A stretch of 38,913 nt of DNA from Halothiobacillaceae bacterium (GTDB lineage Bacteria > Pseudomonadota > Gammaproteobacteria > Halothiobacillales > Halothiobacillaceae), in NCBI GenBank assembly GCA_028696185.1, contig JAQVHL010000022.1, forward strand, positions 1-38,913. The letters run 5' to 3'. A program made the translations under genes and the position numbers. Each line of letters begins with the position of its first letter. Position 1 is the first letter of the stretch. Under the pieces are notes generated by a model, which was not told the DNA's origin, made no database searches, and was given only the letters and a program-made list of their open reading frames with translations. Shown piece after piece: positions 15,951 to 24,839 of this stretch.

Positions 15951-17155
15951 GCGGGGCGCGACTCCGGGCTGACGGGCACCGGAAGGCGCGCGCTCATGTA
16001 CTCATGACACAGACGCAGCGCCCCGGCCAGATCGCCCTGTTTTTCGTGCAGCGCCAGCAGTTCGGCCAGCGTTTCCGGCGAAGGCTCAAGCGCCAGCGCG
16101 GCGAGCAGGTAATCCCGCGCCTTGCCCCACAGCTGCTGACGTGCGCTCAGGCGGCCCGCCGCGCGATTGAGCGCCACGCTGTCCGGGTGATGCTTGAGCC
16201 AGCCTTCGGCCTGCAACAGGCCCTGCGCCGGGTTGGCGCTCTCCAGCTGCGCCCAGGCGCGGGCCACCGCCTCACTGAAGCGCCAGCCCAGCTGCCGTGC
16301 GAGCAGGGCCTCGGCCTGTGCGGGCTGCCCGTGAGCGGCAAGTTGCGCGGCTTCTTCCAGCACCACCTCATCGCAGCTCGCCAAGGGCTTGCGCAGGCCC
16401 TTGCAGTAGCGCGCCACTGCGTCCGGCCCCTCCGGGCCCAGCACGCGCAGGCGCGCAACGGTGATCTGGCGTTCGAAGGACTCCAGCTCCGCCTCGGGCA
16501 GCGCGCGCGCCTTGCGCAGCGCGGGCATCAAGGCGTCCAGCGCATCGAAACGCCCCTGCCGCGCATACAGCGGGGCAATCAGGCGCAGCGCCTCGTCCTG
16601 ACGCGGCGTCTGGGCCAGCAGCTGCTCCAGCGTCTCCAGCGCCCGCCCTTCCTCCCCGGACTGCAGATAAAGCCGCGCGGCGGTCAGAGCAATGGCCAAG
16701 GCCGCCTCCGGGCAGGTTTCACTTGCCCGGCGCAGGTAATCGTCGCGCCGTTCCAGGGCCTGCTGTGCCTGCGCCGCCAGTGCGCCGGCAAGGTAATGCA
16801 GCTGCGGCGCTTCGGCCTGCGGGGCATGTCGCAAGAGGATTTTTTCCGCCTCGCCCGGATGCCCTTCGGCCAGCGCCATCAGGCCGCGCGTGAGCTCGGA
16901 ACGGGTGCGACGCTGACCGCTCCCAAGGCGTCTGTCGCGCAACCAGCGCGGCAGACGGATCACGCCGAAGATCAGGCGCAGCGCCACAGCCAATAGCAGA
17001 TAGGACAGCAGCAGCCCCCCGGCGAGCACGAGCAGATTGGTTTCGACCCGCCACCCGCCATAGGTGAACACCGCGCGACCGTAATCGGTAATGTTGTACT
17101 GCGCCCAGAGGACGGCCGCGAGGACCAGAACAACCAGCAGAAGCAGACGGCGCAT
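15947..17155 (-). CDS. hemY: HemY, TPR membrane protein of the heme operon
   Basis: The 402-residue protein has two N-terminal membrane segments (about residues 3-19 and 41-64) followed by a large cytoplasmic or periplasmic TPR region; [20 protein letters not shown] and [20 protein letters not shown] are clear repeat units. This matches the proteobacterial HemY placed after hemX. It is not the oxygen-dependent protoporphyrinogen oxidase of Bacillus, which shares the symbol. Its proposed role is coordination of late heme synthesis; the biochemical function is not settled. It starts 3 bp after hemX and overlaps ubiD. Confidence 0.92.
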   Translation of the reverse strand: MRRLLLLVVLVLAAVLWAQYNITDYGRAVFTYGGWRVETNLLVLAGGLLLSYLLLAVALRLIFGVIRLPRWLRDRRLGSGQRRTRSELTRGLMALAEGHPGEAEKILLRHAPQAEAPQLHYLAGALAAQAQQALERRDDYLRRASETCPEAALAIALTAARLYLQSGEEGRALETLEQLLAQTPRQDEALRLIAPLYARQGRFDALDALMPALRKARALPEAELESFERQITVARLRVLGPEGPDAVARYCKGLRKPLASCDEVVLEEAAQLAAHGQPAQAEALLARQLGWRFSEAVARAWAQLESANPAQGLLQAEGWLKHHPDSVALNRAAGRLSARQQLWGKARDYLLAALALEPSPETLAELLALHEKQGDLAGALRLCHEYMSARLPVPVSPESRPA

Positions 17156-17158
17156 GGC

Positions 17159-18364
17159 TCACTCCCCTCCGGCGGCGGCGCCGCTGGCGCTCAATTGACG
17201 CAGCTGGGCGCTCAGCGCGCCCAGATCGGGCCATTGCGGCCCCTGCAGGGCCAAGGCGCTTTCATCGAGCAGGCGCAGCAAGGCAGCCGGCCCGCTCGCC
17301 TCGCTGTCGTAATGCGCCACCAGCCAGCCGCGCGCCTCGTTCACCGACAGGGCGAGCGCCTCGGCCTGCCCCGCGACCAGCGCTTCACGCACGCTCATCA
17401 GCCACAGACGCATCTCGCGGTCGGTATCACTGCGCGAAAGCACGGCCTCGTCCCGCGCCCCGTCATGCCGGACCACGATCAAGGCCCGCGTCTGTTCGAC
17501 GACCCAGTCCCAGGCCCGCCCCCACCAGGGGCGCTCCGCAACGGGGACGCTGTCCATGGAAGGCGTGACGGCGCTTGCATCCGTCACGTCACCGCCGGTA
17601 TGACGCAGGGGGAAGCCGGACACCCGCTCGGCCTGCGCACGCAGCTTGAGCACCAGACCCGGAAGGTCCGGGGCCGACAAGGCACCCAACCCGGCCTGTT
17701 CCCGTGCCAGCGCCTCGCGCAGGGGCAAGGCGGCGGCGTCCCCCAGCGCGGCAAGCCGCTGATCGGCCAGCGTCAGCGCCTCGCGGGCGCCCGCCGCATC
17801 GCGCCCGACACGCAGACGCTCCTGCGCGCGACCGATGAGGTACTCGACCTCGGCCAGACGCCAGGCGCGCTCGTCGCGGCCCACGCTGTCCTGCAAGGCG
17901 CGCAGGGCCTGTTCGGCCTGCGCCAGGCGCTGCTTCGCGTCCGCCTCCTCGCCGGAGAGCGCCTCCACACGCGCCTTGAGTGCGGCAAGCCCTGCGCCGT
18001 TCTCCCGCGCTTCGGCGCGCAGGGCCGTCATGTCCTCGCGCAAAGCCGCATCCAGCTGGCTCGTCCGGCCCGCCAAAGCTTCCCAGTCGCGCGTCTTGCT
18101 TTCGAGCAGGGCGTCGTGCTCGTGCACATGCACATCCAGCCGCCGCTCCAGCAGCCACCACATGTAAAAACCTTCGGCCACCATCAGCGCCAGCAGCACG
18201 GCGGCAAGGATCAGGCGAGCGCGGCCCTCACCGGGCGACGGCTCGACGGATACGCCCCGCTCATCCACGGACGGGGACGGGGCCGATCCCGTCTCGCGTC
18301 CGGGACTCCCGGCCGGGGATTCGCCGGATGAGGCGTTCCGCTCTTCGGGATGTTCAGCGCTCAT
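17159..18364 (-). CDS. hemX: HemX, putative uroporphyrinogen-III C-methyltransferase-like membrane protein
   Basis: The 401-residue protein has a long acidic, Pro/Ser-rich cytoplasmic leader (residues 1-50), one membrane segment (LILAAVLLALMVAEGFYMWWL) and a coiled-coil rich domain (about 75-190). Conserved HemX segments are AWRLAEVEYLIGRAQERL and WWGRAWDWVVEQ. Despite the common name, the methyltransferase active site of CysG/CobA is not seen; the protein is best regarded as a structural partner in the heme operon. The start at 18364 (MSAEHPEER) overlaps the hemD end by 11 bp. The 13 codons upstream lie inside hemD and were not used. Confidence 0.9.
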   Translation of the reverse strand: MSAEHPEERNASSGESPAGSPGRETGSAPSPSVDERGVSVEPSPGEGRARLILAAVLLALMVAEGFYMWWLLERRLDVHVHEHDALLESKTRDWEALAGRTSQLDAALREDMTALRAEARENGAGLAALKARVEALSGEEADAKQRLAQAEQALRALQDSVGRDERAWRLAEVEYLIGRAQERLRVGRDAAGAREALTLADQRLAALGDAAALPLREALAREQAGLGALSAPDLPGLVLKLRAQAERVSGFPLRHTGGDVTDASAVTPSMDSVPVAERPWWGRAWDWVVEQTRALIVVRHDGARDEAVLSRSDTDREMRLWLMSVREALVAGQAEALALSVNEARGWLVAHYDSEASGPAALLRLLDESALALQGPQWPDLGALSAQLRQLSASGAAAGGE

Positions 18365-19133
18365 GAGGTTCTCCTTGCAGCAGGGCATCGAGGAAGGACG
18401 CATCGTCCGGCCCGCCAGCGAGCCGCGGAGGGCGGGTAAAGCCCAGGCGCCGGGCGCGCTGCGCCGTGCGTTCGTTGATGACGATGAGTTCCGAGTTTAA
18501 CAGCCCCTCGCGCTGCGCGTCAGAGCGGCAAAGGGCGAGCAGGTTGTCCAGCGCCTCGGGCGAACTGATGAGGATAAGGGGCGGCGGATCGGAAAATACC
18601 GTATCCGGCAGGCACTGCTCCGGGCAGGCACGGCGGTAAACCTCGATGAATTCCACGCGCGCGCCGCGCTCGGCCAGTGTCTGCCCCAGCAAGGCACGCC
18701 CGCCCACACCGCGCACGATCCAGACCCGCTGCCCCACCGGGTGCGCAAACGCGGGCAGGGCCAGCAAGGCTTCGCTGTCAAAACCGGCATCCGGCACCCA
18801 GGACACGCCCAGGCCGCAGGCAGCGAGCGCTGCGGCGGTCCCCTTGCCGACGGCGGCCGTCCGCAGCCCCGCCGGCCAGCGCGGCAGCGGCCACAGGGCC
18901 AGCGCCTGCTCCACCGCGTTGCGGCTGACGAAGATCACCCAGTCCTCCGGCGCGATGGCGGCCAGCGCGCCCTGAGCCGCCTCCCCATTCGCCACGGGCT
19001 GGATTTCGATGGCCGGCAGGGCAAGCACCTCGGCGCCCCGCTCCGCCAGCGTCGAACACAGCGAGGCCGCCTGTCCCGCCGGACGGGTGACGATCACCCG
19101 CCGCCCGGACAGCGCGCCCACAGAAGGCGTCAT
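18354..19133 (-). CDS. hemD: Uroporphyrinogen-III synthase
   Basis: The 259-residue enzyme inverts ring D and closes hydroxymethylbilane to uroporphyrinogen III, the branch point of heme, siroheme and cobalamin. The weakly conserved family shows [15 protein letters not shown] at the start, [51 protein letters not shown] and [14 protein letters not shown], which trace the two-lobed HemD fold. Length is typical. Its ATG at 19133 shares ATGA with the hemC stop, the classic hemCD coupling. Confidence 0.95.
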   Translation of the reverse strand: MTPSVGALSGRRVIVTRPAGQAASLCSTLAERGAEVLALPAIEIQPVANGEAAQGALAAIAPEDWVIFVSRNAVEQALALWPLPRWPAGLRTAAVGKGTAAALAACGLGVSWVPDAGFDSEALLALPAFAHPVGQRVWIVRGVGGRALLGQTLAERGARVEFIEVYRRACPEQCLPDTVFSDPPPLILISSPEALDNLLALCRSDAQREGLLNSELIVINERTAQRARRLGFTRPPRLAGGPDDASFLDALLQGEPHER

Positions 19134-20068
19134 GCGCCAGAGAGCCCCACGTCGGCGAGGATGCGCCCGGCGCCGGCCGCCAGCAGGCGTCCGGCCAGCG
19201 TCTCGCCCAGCGCCACGGCCTCGCTCGCCGGCCCCCGGATTTCGTCGCGCAGGGTTTCCGAACCGTCGGGACGACCGACCAACCCGCGCAGGAAGAGCGT
19301 CTCCCCCTCCAGTACGGCAAAGCCGGCAATGGGCACCTGACAGCCGCCGTTCAGGCGCGCGTTCATGGCGCGTTCGGCGCGCACGCAGACGGCGGTCGGC
19401 TCATGCGCCAGGGGCGCGATCAGCGCGTTGACCCGTTCATCGTGCTCCCGGCATTCAATCCCGATGGCGCCCTGACCGATGGCCGGCAGCGAGGCGGTGT
19501 CCGGCAGGCGCGTGACGATGCGCGAGGCGAAGCCCAGCCGGATCAGACCGGCGGAGGCGAGAATGATGGCCTCGTACTCGCCCCGGTCGAGCTTGGCCAG
19601 CCGGGTATTGACGTTGCCGCGCAGGGGGATGACCGTCAGATGCGGGTAGCGCTCGCGCAGCTGGGTTTCGCGGCGCAGGCTGGAAGTGCCGACGCGCGCC
19701 CCGGCCGGCAGTGCGTCGAGCGTGGTGTAGGCATTGGAGACAAAGGCATCGCGCGGGTCTTCACGTTCCAGGATGACCGGCAGGTGCAGCCCTTCGGGGA
19801 AGGCCATAGGCACATCCTTCATCGAGTGCACGGCGATGTCGGCCACCCCTTCGAGCATGCCCACTTCCAGCTCTTTTACAAACAGGCCCTTGCCGCCAAT
19901 CTTGGACAAGGGGCTGTCGAGGATCTGGTCACCGCGCGTGGTCATGCCGACCAGCGACACCTCAAGACCGGGATGGAGCGCACGCAGGCGGGCGGCGACA
20001 TGTTCGGCCTGCCACAGGGCAAGCGGGCTTTCGCGCGTGGCGATGCGCAGACGATGTTCACTGGTCAT
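19130..20068 (-). CDS. hemC: Porphobilinogen deaminase (hydroxymethylbilane synthase)
   Basis: The 312-residue cytosolic enzyme joins four porphobilinogen units. The dipyrromethane cofactor is attached to Cys243 in [14 protein letters not shown]. Other family marks are [49 protein letters not shown] with the catalytic Asp region, and [11 protein letters not shown]. It is the first gene of an eight-gene minus-strand run reaching ung. The start at 20068 is directly supported by the family N-terminus. The promoter must lie in the 128-bp divergent gap to the thioredoxin-fold gene; I see no clear -35/-10. Confidence 0.97.
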   Translation of the reverse strand: MTSEHRLRIATRESPLALWQAEHVAARLRALHPGLEVSLVGMTTRGDQILDSPLSKIGGKGLFVKELEVGMLEGVADIAVHSMKDVPMAFPEGLHLPVILEREDPRDAFVSNAYTTLDALPAGARVGTSSLRRETQLRERYPHLTVIPLRGNVNTRLAKLDRGEYEAIILASAGLIRLGFASRIVTRLPDTASLPAIGQGAIGIECREHDERVNALIAPLAHEPTAVCVRAERAMNARLNGGCQVPIAGFAVLEGETLFLRGLVGRPDGSETLRDEIRGPASEAVALGETLAGRLLAAGAGRILADVGLSGA

Positions 20069-20196
20069 GGGCTACCCCGAAACGGCGGCCCCGCGATGCA
20101 AGCCAAGTCCGGCTTCGCGCATCCAACGAGGCATGGAGGAAAGCCCGCAATGCTAAGCTTCACCACGCCCTCGCACAACCGCCACGGAAGCCTGCC

Positions 20197-20682
20197 ATGC
20201 TCTACCGTCTTCGCGCGCCGCTGATCGGCCTGCTTTGCCTGTACGCGCCCATCGCCCCGACCCAGGCCGCCAACCTGCCTGCGCTGACTGACCTGCGCGC
20301 AGACCTCGCCGAGGTGCGAACACGCAAAGCGCCCCTGCTCGTTTTGTTCTACGCCAGCTACTGCCATTACTGCCGACAGGTGGAAAGCGAGTTTCTGGAG
20401 CCGATGAGCCGCAACCCGGACATTGCCCGCTCGCTCCTGATCCGCCGGGTCAGTCTGGACGGGCTGGATATCGTGATCGATACCGACGGACGGGAAATCG
20501 AGGCCAGCGCCTTCGCCCGCCGCTACCATGTGCGTTTCGCGCCAACCGTGCTGCTGCTCGGCCCGGAAGGGCAGGTGCTGGCCCCGCCCGTGATCGGCCT
20601 GACCAATCCGGATTTCTACGGCGGCGATTTGGACCGCGCCATTGCCCAGGCCCGTGCCCGTCTCCTGGGAAAAGAGCGCTGA
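20197..20682 (+). CDS. Periplasmic thioredoxin-fold protein (SoxW-like)
   Basis: The 161-residue protein has a signal peptide (cleavage near TQA|AN) and a thioredoxin-like domain with the redox motif CHYC in FYASYCHYCRQVE (about residues 51-63). The cis-proline region is RFAPTVLLLGPEG. It is probably a periplasmic disulfide reductase or isomerase. The YASYCHYCRQ form and size resemble SoxW or other thioredoxin-related proteins, but no sox genes are near, so a sulfur-oxidation role is not supported. It is divergent from hemC and convergent with algR, 14 bp away, and thus interrupts the algR-hemC adjacency known in Pseudomonas. Confidence 0.82.
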   Translation: MLYRLRAPLIGLLCLYAPIAPTQAANLPALTDLRADLAEVRTRKAPLLVLFYASYCHYCRQVESEFLEPMSRNPDIARSLLIRRVSLDGLDIVIDTDGREIEASAFARRYHVRFAPTVLLLGPEGQVLAPPVIGLTNPDFYGGDLDRAIAQARARLLGKER

Positions 20683-20696
20683 ACAATTTTCGGGAA

Positions 20697-21437
20697 TTAC
20701 CCGCCCACGATGCTCAGGCGATCGATAAGCTCACGCACGGTCTTGAGATGTCGGCGGCTGACCTCGATGCGCTCAGGCCGCCCGCGTAAGGTGAGCCAGT
20801 GGTGACCTTCACCGTCGTGCGCCAGAGCGCGAATGGCGGACACGGAAACCAGATAGCCGCGATGCACGCGCAGAAAGCGCCCGCCCAATTCGGCCTCCAG
20901 CAGCTTGAGCGGCTCGTCGATGACAGACTCGCCTTCGCCGTGATGGGCGGTGACGTATTTGTCGCCTGCCTCGAAATAGTCGACGTCCTCGATGGGAATC
21001 AGTGAACGGCGACCGCGCAGGGTGGCCACCACATGGGTGCGCGCAGGGGCGGCAGGCGCACCCTGCCCGACCTGGGCCCGGTTGAGACGGGCCACACGCT
21101 CCAGCGCAGCACGCAGCCGTTCGACGCGCACCGGCTTGAGGAGATAGTCACTGGCATGGGTTTCGAAAGCGCTCAGGGCATGTTCAGGATGCGCGGTGAC
21201 GAAGATGACGGCGGGCGGCATCGCCTCTTCCCCGAGCCGGCGGGCCACCTCCAGCCCGTCAGGACCGGGCATGTCGATATCGAGCAGCACCACATCCGGC
21301 AGAAGCTGCGGAGCGCTCGCCAGCACGGCCTCGCCATCGGCAGCCTCGCCCACCACCTCGCAACCGGCCAGATCGGCCAGCAGACGCGCGAGTCGTTCGC
21401 GCGCCAGCGGCTCATCATCGGCGATCAGGATGCGCAT
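20697..21437 (-). CDS. algR: AlgR-like LytTR response regulator
   Basis: The 246-residue regulator has a receiver domain (residues 1-120) with acidic pocket IADDEP, phospho-acceptor Asp53 in LLDIDMP and Lys102 in DYLLKPV. It is followed by a LytTR DNA-binding domain (about 143-246; YFEAGDKYVTAHHGEGE, RFLRVHRGYLVSVSAI, RPERIEVSRRH). The architecture and genomic setting beside a LytS-type kinase, argH and hemC match AlgR, which in Pseudomonas controls alginate, motility and virulence. Whether alginate genes exist here is unknown. The start at 21437 (MRILIADDE) overlaps the kinase gene end by 23 bp. Confidence 0.92.
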   Translation of the reverse strand: MRILIADDEPLARERLARLLADLAGCEVVGEAADGEAVLASAPQLLPDVVLLDIDMPGPDGLEVARRLGEEAMPPAVIFVTAHPEHALSAFETHASDYLLKPVRVERLRAALERVARLNRAQVGQGAPAAPARTHVVATLRGRRSLIPIEDVDYFEAGDKYVTAHHGEGESVIDEPLKLLEAELGGRFLRVHRGYLVSVSAIRALAHDGEGHHWLTLRGRPERIEVSRRHLKTVRELIDRLSIVGG

Positions 21438-22539
21438 CGTTTTTCTCCTCCCTGTCCTCCCCGGCATCCGTCCGGGCGATTGCATCGGCATCCAGCACGA
21501 GGTTCACGACAAAGCGTCCGTCCTCGCGCGCGGCCTCCAGCCGGGCCAGCGGCCCGAAATGCAGCGCAAGCCGGGCGCGGATATTGCCGATGGCCATATG
21601 GTTACCGCGCCGATGAGATCGGCCCGCATTTTCCGCGAGGTCATTTTCCACACGCAGCCGGAATCCGCCACCGGGCAGGGCCTCACCCGACACCCGAATC
21701 CTGCCGCCGGTCCGGGAGGGCTCCACGCCATGCAGCACCGCGTTCTCCACCAGGGGCTGCAGGGTAAGCGCCGGCAGGGTGAACGTCGGCAGTGGATCGG
21801 GCAAGGCCCATTCCACACGCAGGCGCTCACCCAGACGCCATTGCTCGATTTCCAGATAGCGCCGGACCAGGGTCAATTCCTCGTCCAGCGTAATCGCATG
21901 CGGGGCTGAAAGCGCCGCGCGGAACAGGTCGGACATGTCCTCGACCAGACGCTCGGCGGCTTCCGGGCGGGAGGGGATCAGGCTGGCCACGGTATTGAGG
22001 CTGTTGAACAGGAAGTGCGGCCGGATGCGCGCCTGCAGGGCTTCGATTTCCGCCCGCGCCTGGCGGATCAAGGCTTCGCGACCGCTCTGTCGCACCTGGA
22101 AATACTGCATGCCGATCAAGCCCACAACCAGCGCGATGGCCAGCGCATGACCCACGAAGCCCCACAGATCGACCCGCGCCTCCCATCCTGAATCAGTCAG
22201 CACCACGTAGGCCACCACACTGACCAGTGTCGTGGAGGACAGCAGCACCAGAAGCACCGTGCCCGCAAGCGTCCAGGGCGCCAGCCGGCGCAGGGGCCGG
22301 CGCAACAGGCACAGGCTGCCCATCGCCACCAGGGCGACCCACTGGATGAACAGCGAAGTCCAGCCCAAGCGCTGCATGCGATCCTCAAGCACCCCCGGCG
22401 CCAGGGAGAGCAGCATGGCCAGCGCCTCGCCCATCAGCACCACCACCAGATACACCGGCGCCTGGCAGAAGGCGTCCAGACGCGGGGCGCCCGCCTTGCC
22501 CAGACGCCCCGCCCCAGTCACTTCACGCGCATGGTTCAT
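21415..22539 (-). CDS. algZ: AlgZ/FimS-like LytS-family sensor histidine kinase
   Basis: The 374-residue inner-membrane kinase has about four membrane segments in residues 28-146. A short linker leads to the His-kinase domain with His175 in [17 protein letters not shown], the LytS-type phospho-acceptor motif, then N-box [17 protein letters not shown] and a G-box-like [13 protein letters not shown]. No periplasmic sensor domain of size is seen. It should phosphorylate the overlapping AlgR-like regulator. The start at 22539 was chosen over a possible codon 14 residues upstream because MNHAREVT is preceded by GGAGAAAT. It is divergent from argH across 68 bp, the arrangement known for Pseudomonas algZ. 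Confidence 0.9.
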   Translation of the reverse strand: MNHAREVTGAGRLGKAGAPRLDAFCQAPVYLVVVLMGEALAMLLSLAPGVLEDRMQRLGWTSLFIQWVALVAMGSLCLLRRPLRRLAPWTLAGTVLLVLLSSTTLVSVVAYVVLTDSGWEARVDLWGFVGHALAIALVVGLIGMQYFQVRQSGREALIRQARAEIEALQARIRPHFLFNSLNTVASLIPSRPEAAERLVEDMSDLFRAALSAPHAITLDEELTLVRRYLEIEQWRLGERLRVEWALPDPLPTFTLPALTLQPLVENAVLHGVEPSRTGGRIRVSGEALPGGGFRLRVENDLAENAGRSHRRGNHMAIGNIRARLALHFGPLARLEAAREDGRFVVNLVLDADAIARTDAGEDREEKNDAHPDRR

Positions 22540-22607
22540 TGCATTTCTCCCTTTGCCGGCAATGCTATACTCACCGGCCATCCATGTTATTTGCGCCGGA
22601 ATCCGTC
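22540..22607 (+). promoter_or_regulatory. Divergent algZ/argH intergenic region with a -10-like box
   Basis: TATACT (22566-22571) is a good -10 for argH, placing the start of transcription near 22578 and leaving a leader of about 30 nt. The region 17 bp upstream of it (ATTTCT) is a poor -35, so a helper protein may be needed. The opposite-strand algZ promoter must share this 68-bp gap or lie inside argH. Confidence 0.4.
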
Positions 22608-24014
22608 ATGAGTCAAGCCGCGTCCGACAACGCCCCGGAAAAACTCTGGGGTGGCCGCTTTTCCGAAGCCACCGATGCCTTCGTCGAGGCGTTCACCGCC
22701 TCCGTCGGCTTCGACGCACGCATGTACCGCCAGGACATCCAGGGCTCGATCGCCCACGCACGCATGCTGGCCAAGGTGGGCGTGCTGACCGAAGCCGAAT
22801 GCGAGAAGATCATGCGCGGCCTGAATGACATCCTCCTGGACATCGAGCGCGGCGACTTCGCCTGGCTGGTGTCCTTCGAGGATGTGCACATGAACATCGA
22901 GGCCCGCCTGATCGACCGCATCGGCGACACCGGCAAGAAACTGCATACCGGCCGTTCACGCAACGACCAGGTTGCCACCGACATGCGCCTGTACCTGCGC
23001 GATGCCATCGACCATCTGCGCGGCGAAATCCGCCGCCTGCAGGGCGCCCTGCTCGATCTGGCCGAACGCGAGGCCGACACCATCCTGCCCGGCTTTACCC
23101 ACCTGCAGGTCGCCCAGCCGATCAGCTTCGGCCATCACCTGCTCGCCTGGTTCGAAATGCTCGACCGCGACCACGACCGCCTGGGCGACTGCCGCAAGCG
23201 CGTCAACGTCATGCCCCTGGGGTCCGCCGCCCTGGCCGGCACCAGCTACCCGCTCGACCGGGCCTACACCGCCGAACTGCTCGGCTTCGAACGCCCCAGC
23301 CGCAATTCGCTGGATGCCGTCTCCGACCGCGACTTCATCATCGAATTCCTCGCCGCCGCCAGCCTCATCATGACCCACCTCTCGCGCTTCTCCGAAGAGC
23401 TCATCCTCTGGACCAGCGCCCAGTTCGGCTTTGTCGACCTTCCCGACCGCTTCTGCACCGGCAGCTCCATCATGCCGCAGAAGAAAAACCCGGACGTGCC
23501 GGAACTGGTACGTGGCAAGAGCGGGCGCGTGTTCGGGGATCTCATGGCCCTGCTCACCCTGATGAAAGGCCAGCCGCTGGCCTACAACAAGGACAACCAG
23601 GAAGACAAGGAACCGCTGTTCGACGCCATCGACACCGTGGCCGGCTCGCTGCGCGCCTTCGCCGACATGATGCCCGCCCTGCAGCCCAACCGCGAACGCA
23701 TGCGCGCTGCTGCCCTGCAGGGCTTTGCCACCGCCACGGACCTTGCCGACTACCTGGTGCGCAAGGGCGTACCGTTCCGCGACGCGCACGAAGTGGTCGG
23801 ACGCGCCGTGCGCTTCGGCGTCGAAAGCGGGCGCGATCTTTCCGCCATGACCCTCGACGAGCTGCGCCAGTTCTCCGCGCAGATCGACGGGGACGTTTTC
23901 GCCGTGCTCTCACTGGAAGGCTCGGTCGCCGCGCGCGACATCGAGGGCGGTACCGCCCCGGCCCAGGTGCGCCGGCAGATTGGCGAGGCGCGCGCGCGTC
24001 TGGCCACCGCCTGA
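22608..24014 (+). CDS. argH: Argininosuccinate lyase
   Basis: The 468-residue enzyme splits argininosuccinate into arginine and fumarate, the last step of arginine synthesis. The fumarase-superfamily signature [12 protein letters not shown] is at about residues 285-296, with the catalytic Ser within its GSS. Other marks are [12 protein letters not shown] at the N-terminus, [13 protein letters not shown] (113-125) and [17 protein letters not shown] (161-177). Length is normal. The start at 22608 (MSQAASDN) was chosen because 23 upstream codons lack family similarity and overlap the divergent promoter. The lipoprotein gene follows after 25 bp, and a terminator ends the unit. Confidence 0.97.
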   Translation: MSQAASDNAPEKLWGGRFSEATDAFVEAFTASVGFDARMYRQDIQGSIAHARMLAKVGVLTEAECEKIMRGLNDILLDIERGDFAWLVSFEDVHMNIEARLIDRIGDTGKKLHTGRSRNDQVATDMRLYLRDAIDHLRGEIRRLQGALLDLAEREADTILPGFTHLQVAQPISFGHHLLAWFEMLDRDHDRLGDCRKRVNVMPLGSAALAGTSYPLDRAYTAELLGFERPSRNSLDAVSDRDFIIEFLAAASLIMTHLSRFSEELILWTSAQFGFVDLPDRFCTGSSIMPQKKNPDVPELVRGKSGRVFGDLMALLTLMKGQPLAYNKDNQEDKEPLFDAIDTVAGSLRAFADMMPALQPNRERMRAAALQGFATATDLADYLVRKGVPFRDAHEVVGRAVRFGVESGRDLSAMTLDELRQFSAQIDGDVFAVLSLEGSVAARDIEGGTAPAQVRRQIGEARARLATA

Positions 24015-24039
24015 TCCACACAAGGAACGGATACGCCCC

Positions 24040-24441
24040 ATGAACGCCACCCGTCTTTTCGCGCTTCTCCTACTGGCCGTCACCGGCACGGCCCTGGTCG
24101 GCTGCGGCCCCATCTACCGCACCGAATACCGCTACACGCCGCCCCAGGACATGGCCGGCAAGCAATGCATCAACCAGTGCGGGAGCATCCGGGAAATGTG
24201 CCGCTCCACGGCGGAAAACCGCGCCGCTCAGGAACGTGCCAGCTGCCAGCAGAACGCCAGCATCCGCTACGCCGCCTGCGTCGCCACCGCCAAGGACGAC
24301 AGCGCGCGCCGCGCCTGCAACCCCAATGCCTACTGCAATCGTGAAGCGGACACCTCGCATTGCGAACGCGAGTACCGCCAGTGCTATCAGGGCTGCGGCG
24401 GCAAGATCGACAGCTATCAGGTCTGCGAATTCGGCTGCTGA
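24040..24441 (+). CDS. Cysteine-rich lipoprotein of unknown function
   Basis: The 133-residue protein has a lipoprotein signal with lipobox ALVGC (lipid-bearing Cys22). The mature part holds twelve more Cys: 43, 47, 54, 69, 80, 93, 99, 108, 115, 119, 129 and 133. Several are CX3C pairs (43/47, 115/119, 129/133). An even number fits six disulfides in an oxidising envelope, though metal binding is not excluded. I recognise no characterised family. The start at 24040 is set by the signal peptide. It is 25 bp after argH and followed by an intrinsic terminator, so it is probably cotranscribed with argH. The nearby periplasmic CHYC protein could act on it, but that is only an inference. Confidence 0.85.
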   Translation: MNATRLFALLLLAVTGTALVGCGPIYRTEYRYTPPQDMAGKQCINQCGSIREMCRSTAENRAAQERASCQQNASIRYAACVATAKDDSARRACNPNAYCNREADTSHCEREYRQCYQGCGGKIDSYQVCEFGC

Positions 24442-24463
24442 AGCCGTCCCGCACCGGAAAGAA

Positions 24464-24484
24464 GGCCCCGCGAGGGGCCTTTTT
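24464..24484 (+). terminator. Intrinsic terminator of argH-lipoprotein unit
   Basis: GGCCCC (24464-24469), loop GCGA, GGGGCC (24474-24479) followed by five T residues. The stem is extended by AA before and TT after. It lies 22 bp past the lipoprotein stop and isolates the argH unit from the heme locus. This is the clearest intrinsic terminator in the window. Confidence 0.9.
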
Positions 24485-24506
24485 CATGCGCCGATGAAAT
24501 TCACTA

Positions 24507-24538
24507 TTGACAACACAAACGAGAAACAATATCGTTTG
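24507..24538 (+). promoter_or_regulatory. hemP promoter overlapped by a palindromic operator candidate
   Basis: TTGACA (24507-24512) is a perfect -35, and TATCGT (24530-24535) follows after 17 bp as a -10. The inverted repeat CAAACGA (24516-24522) N9 TCGTTTG (24532-24538) covers the spacer and -10. A repressor bound here would block transcription of the heme locus. It does not closely match the Fur consensus, so the regulator (Fur, Irr, or another) is open. Transcription would begin near 24542, leaving hemP almost leaderless if the start is 24546. Confidence 0.55.
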
Positions 24539-24545
24539 CATCACC

Positions 24546-24734
24546 ATGAGTAATGAACGCACCCATCAGAAACGGCCTTCCCGTCACCTCGCCGCGAGCA
24601 CGCCCCCCGTCGGGCGTCCGAGGCTGGATGTCGCGAAGCTGATGGGAGGGCGGCATGACGTGGTGCTGGTGCACGGTACGGAAGAGTACATCCTTCGTAT
24701 TACCAGCAACGGCAAGCTGATCCTGACCAAGTGA
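24546..24734 (+). CDS. hemP: HemP, small hemin-uptake protein
   Basis: The 62-residue protein ends in the HemP-family block RLDVAKLMGGRHDV and EYILRITSNGKLILTK. HemP proteins lie at the head of heme-uptake loci, and in some proteobacteria they act as activators of the receptor gene. Here it precedes the TonB heme receptor by 105 bp. The ATG at 24546 (MSNERTHQ) was chosen; the frame is open from a TTG at 24507, but that codon coincides with the -35 box. The product has a basic, disordered N-terminus. Confidence 0.85.
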   Translation: MSNERTHQKRPSRHLAASTPPVGRPRLDVAKLMGGRHDVVLVHGTEEYILRITSNGKLILTK

Positions 24735-24839
24735 ACGGATAGAGCGGCTTCTCCTCCTGAGTTTGGCTCCCAGCCAGCAGCGGTACTCCTCACCGCAGGC
24801 CAGCCCGGACCCTTTTTTGCACGGCATTACGGGTTTGGC
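24735..24839 (+). other. Short gap between hemP and the heme receptor
   Basis: No gene is seen. A second promoter for the receptor could lie here, but I see no convincing -35/-10 pair. There is no intrinsic terminator, so read-through from the hemP promoter is likely. Confidence 0.4.

Noticed and set aside
15947-17155. Protoporphyrinogen oxidase (Bacillus-type HemY)
   Set aside because: There is no FAD-binding motif; two membrane segments and TPR units identify the unrelated proteobacterial HemY.
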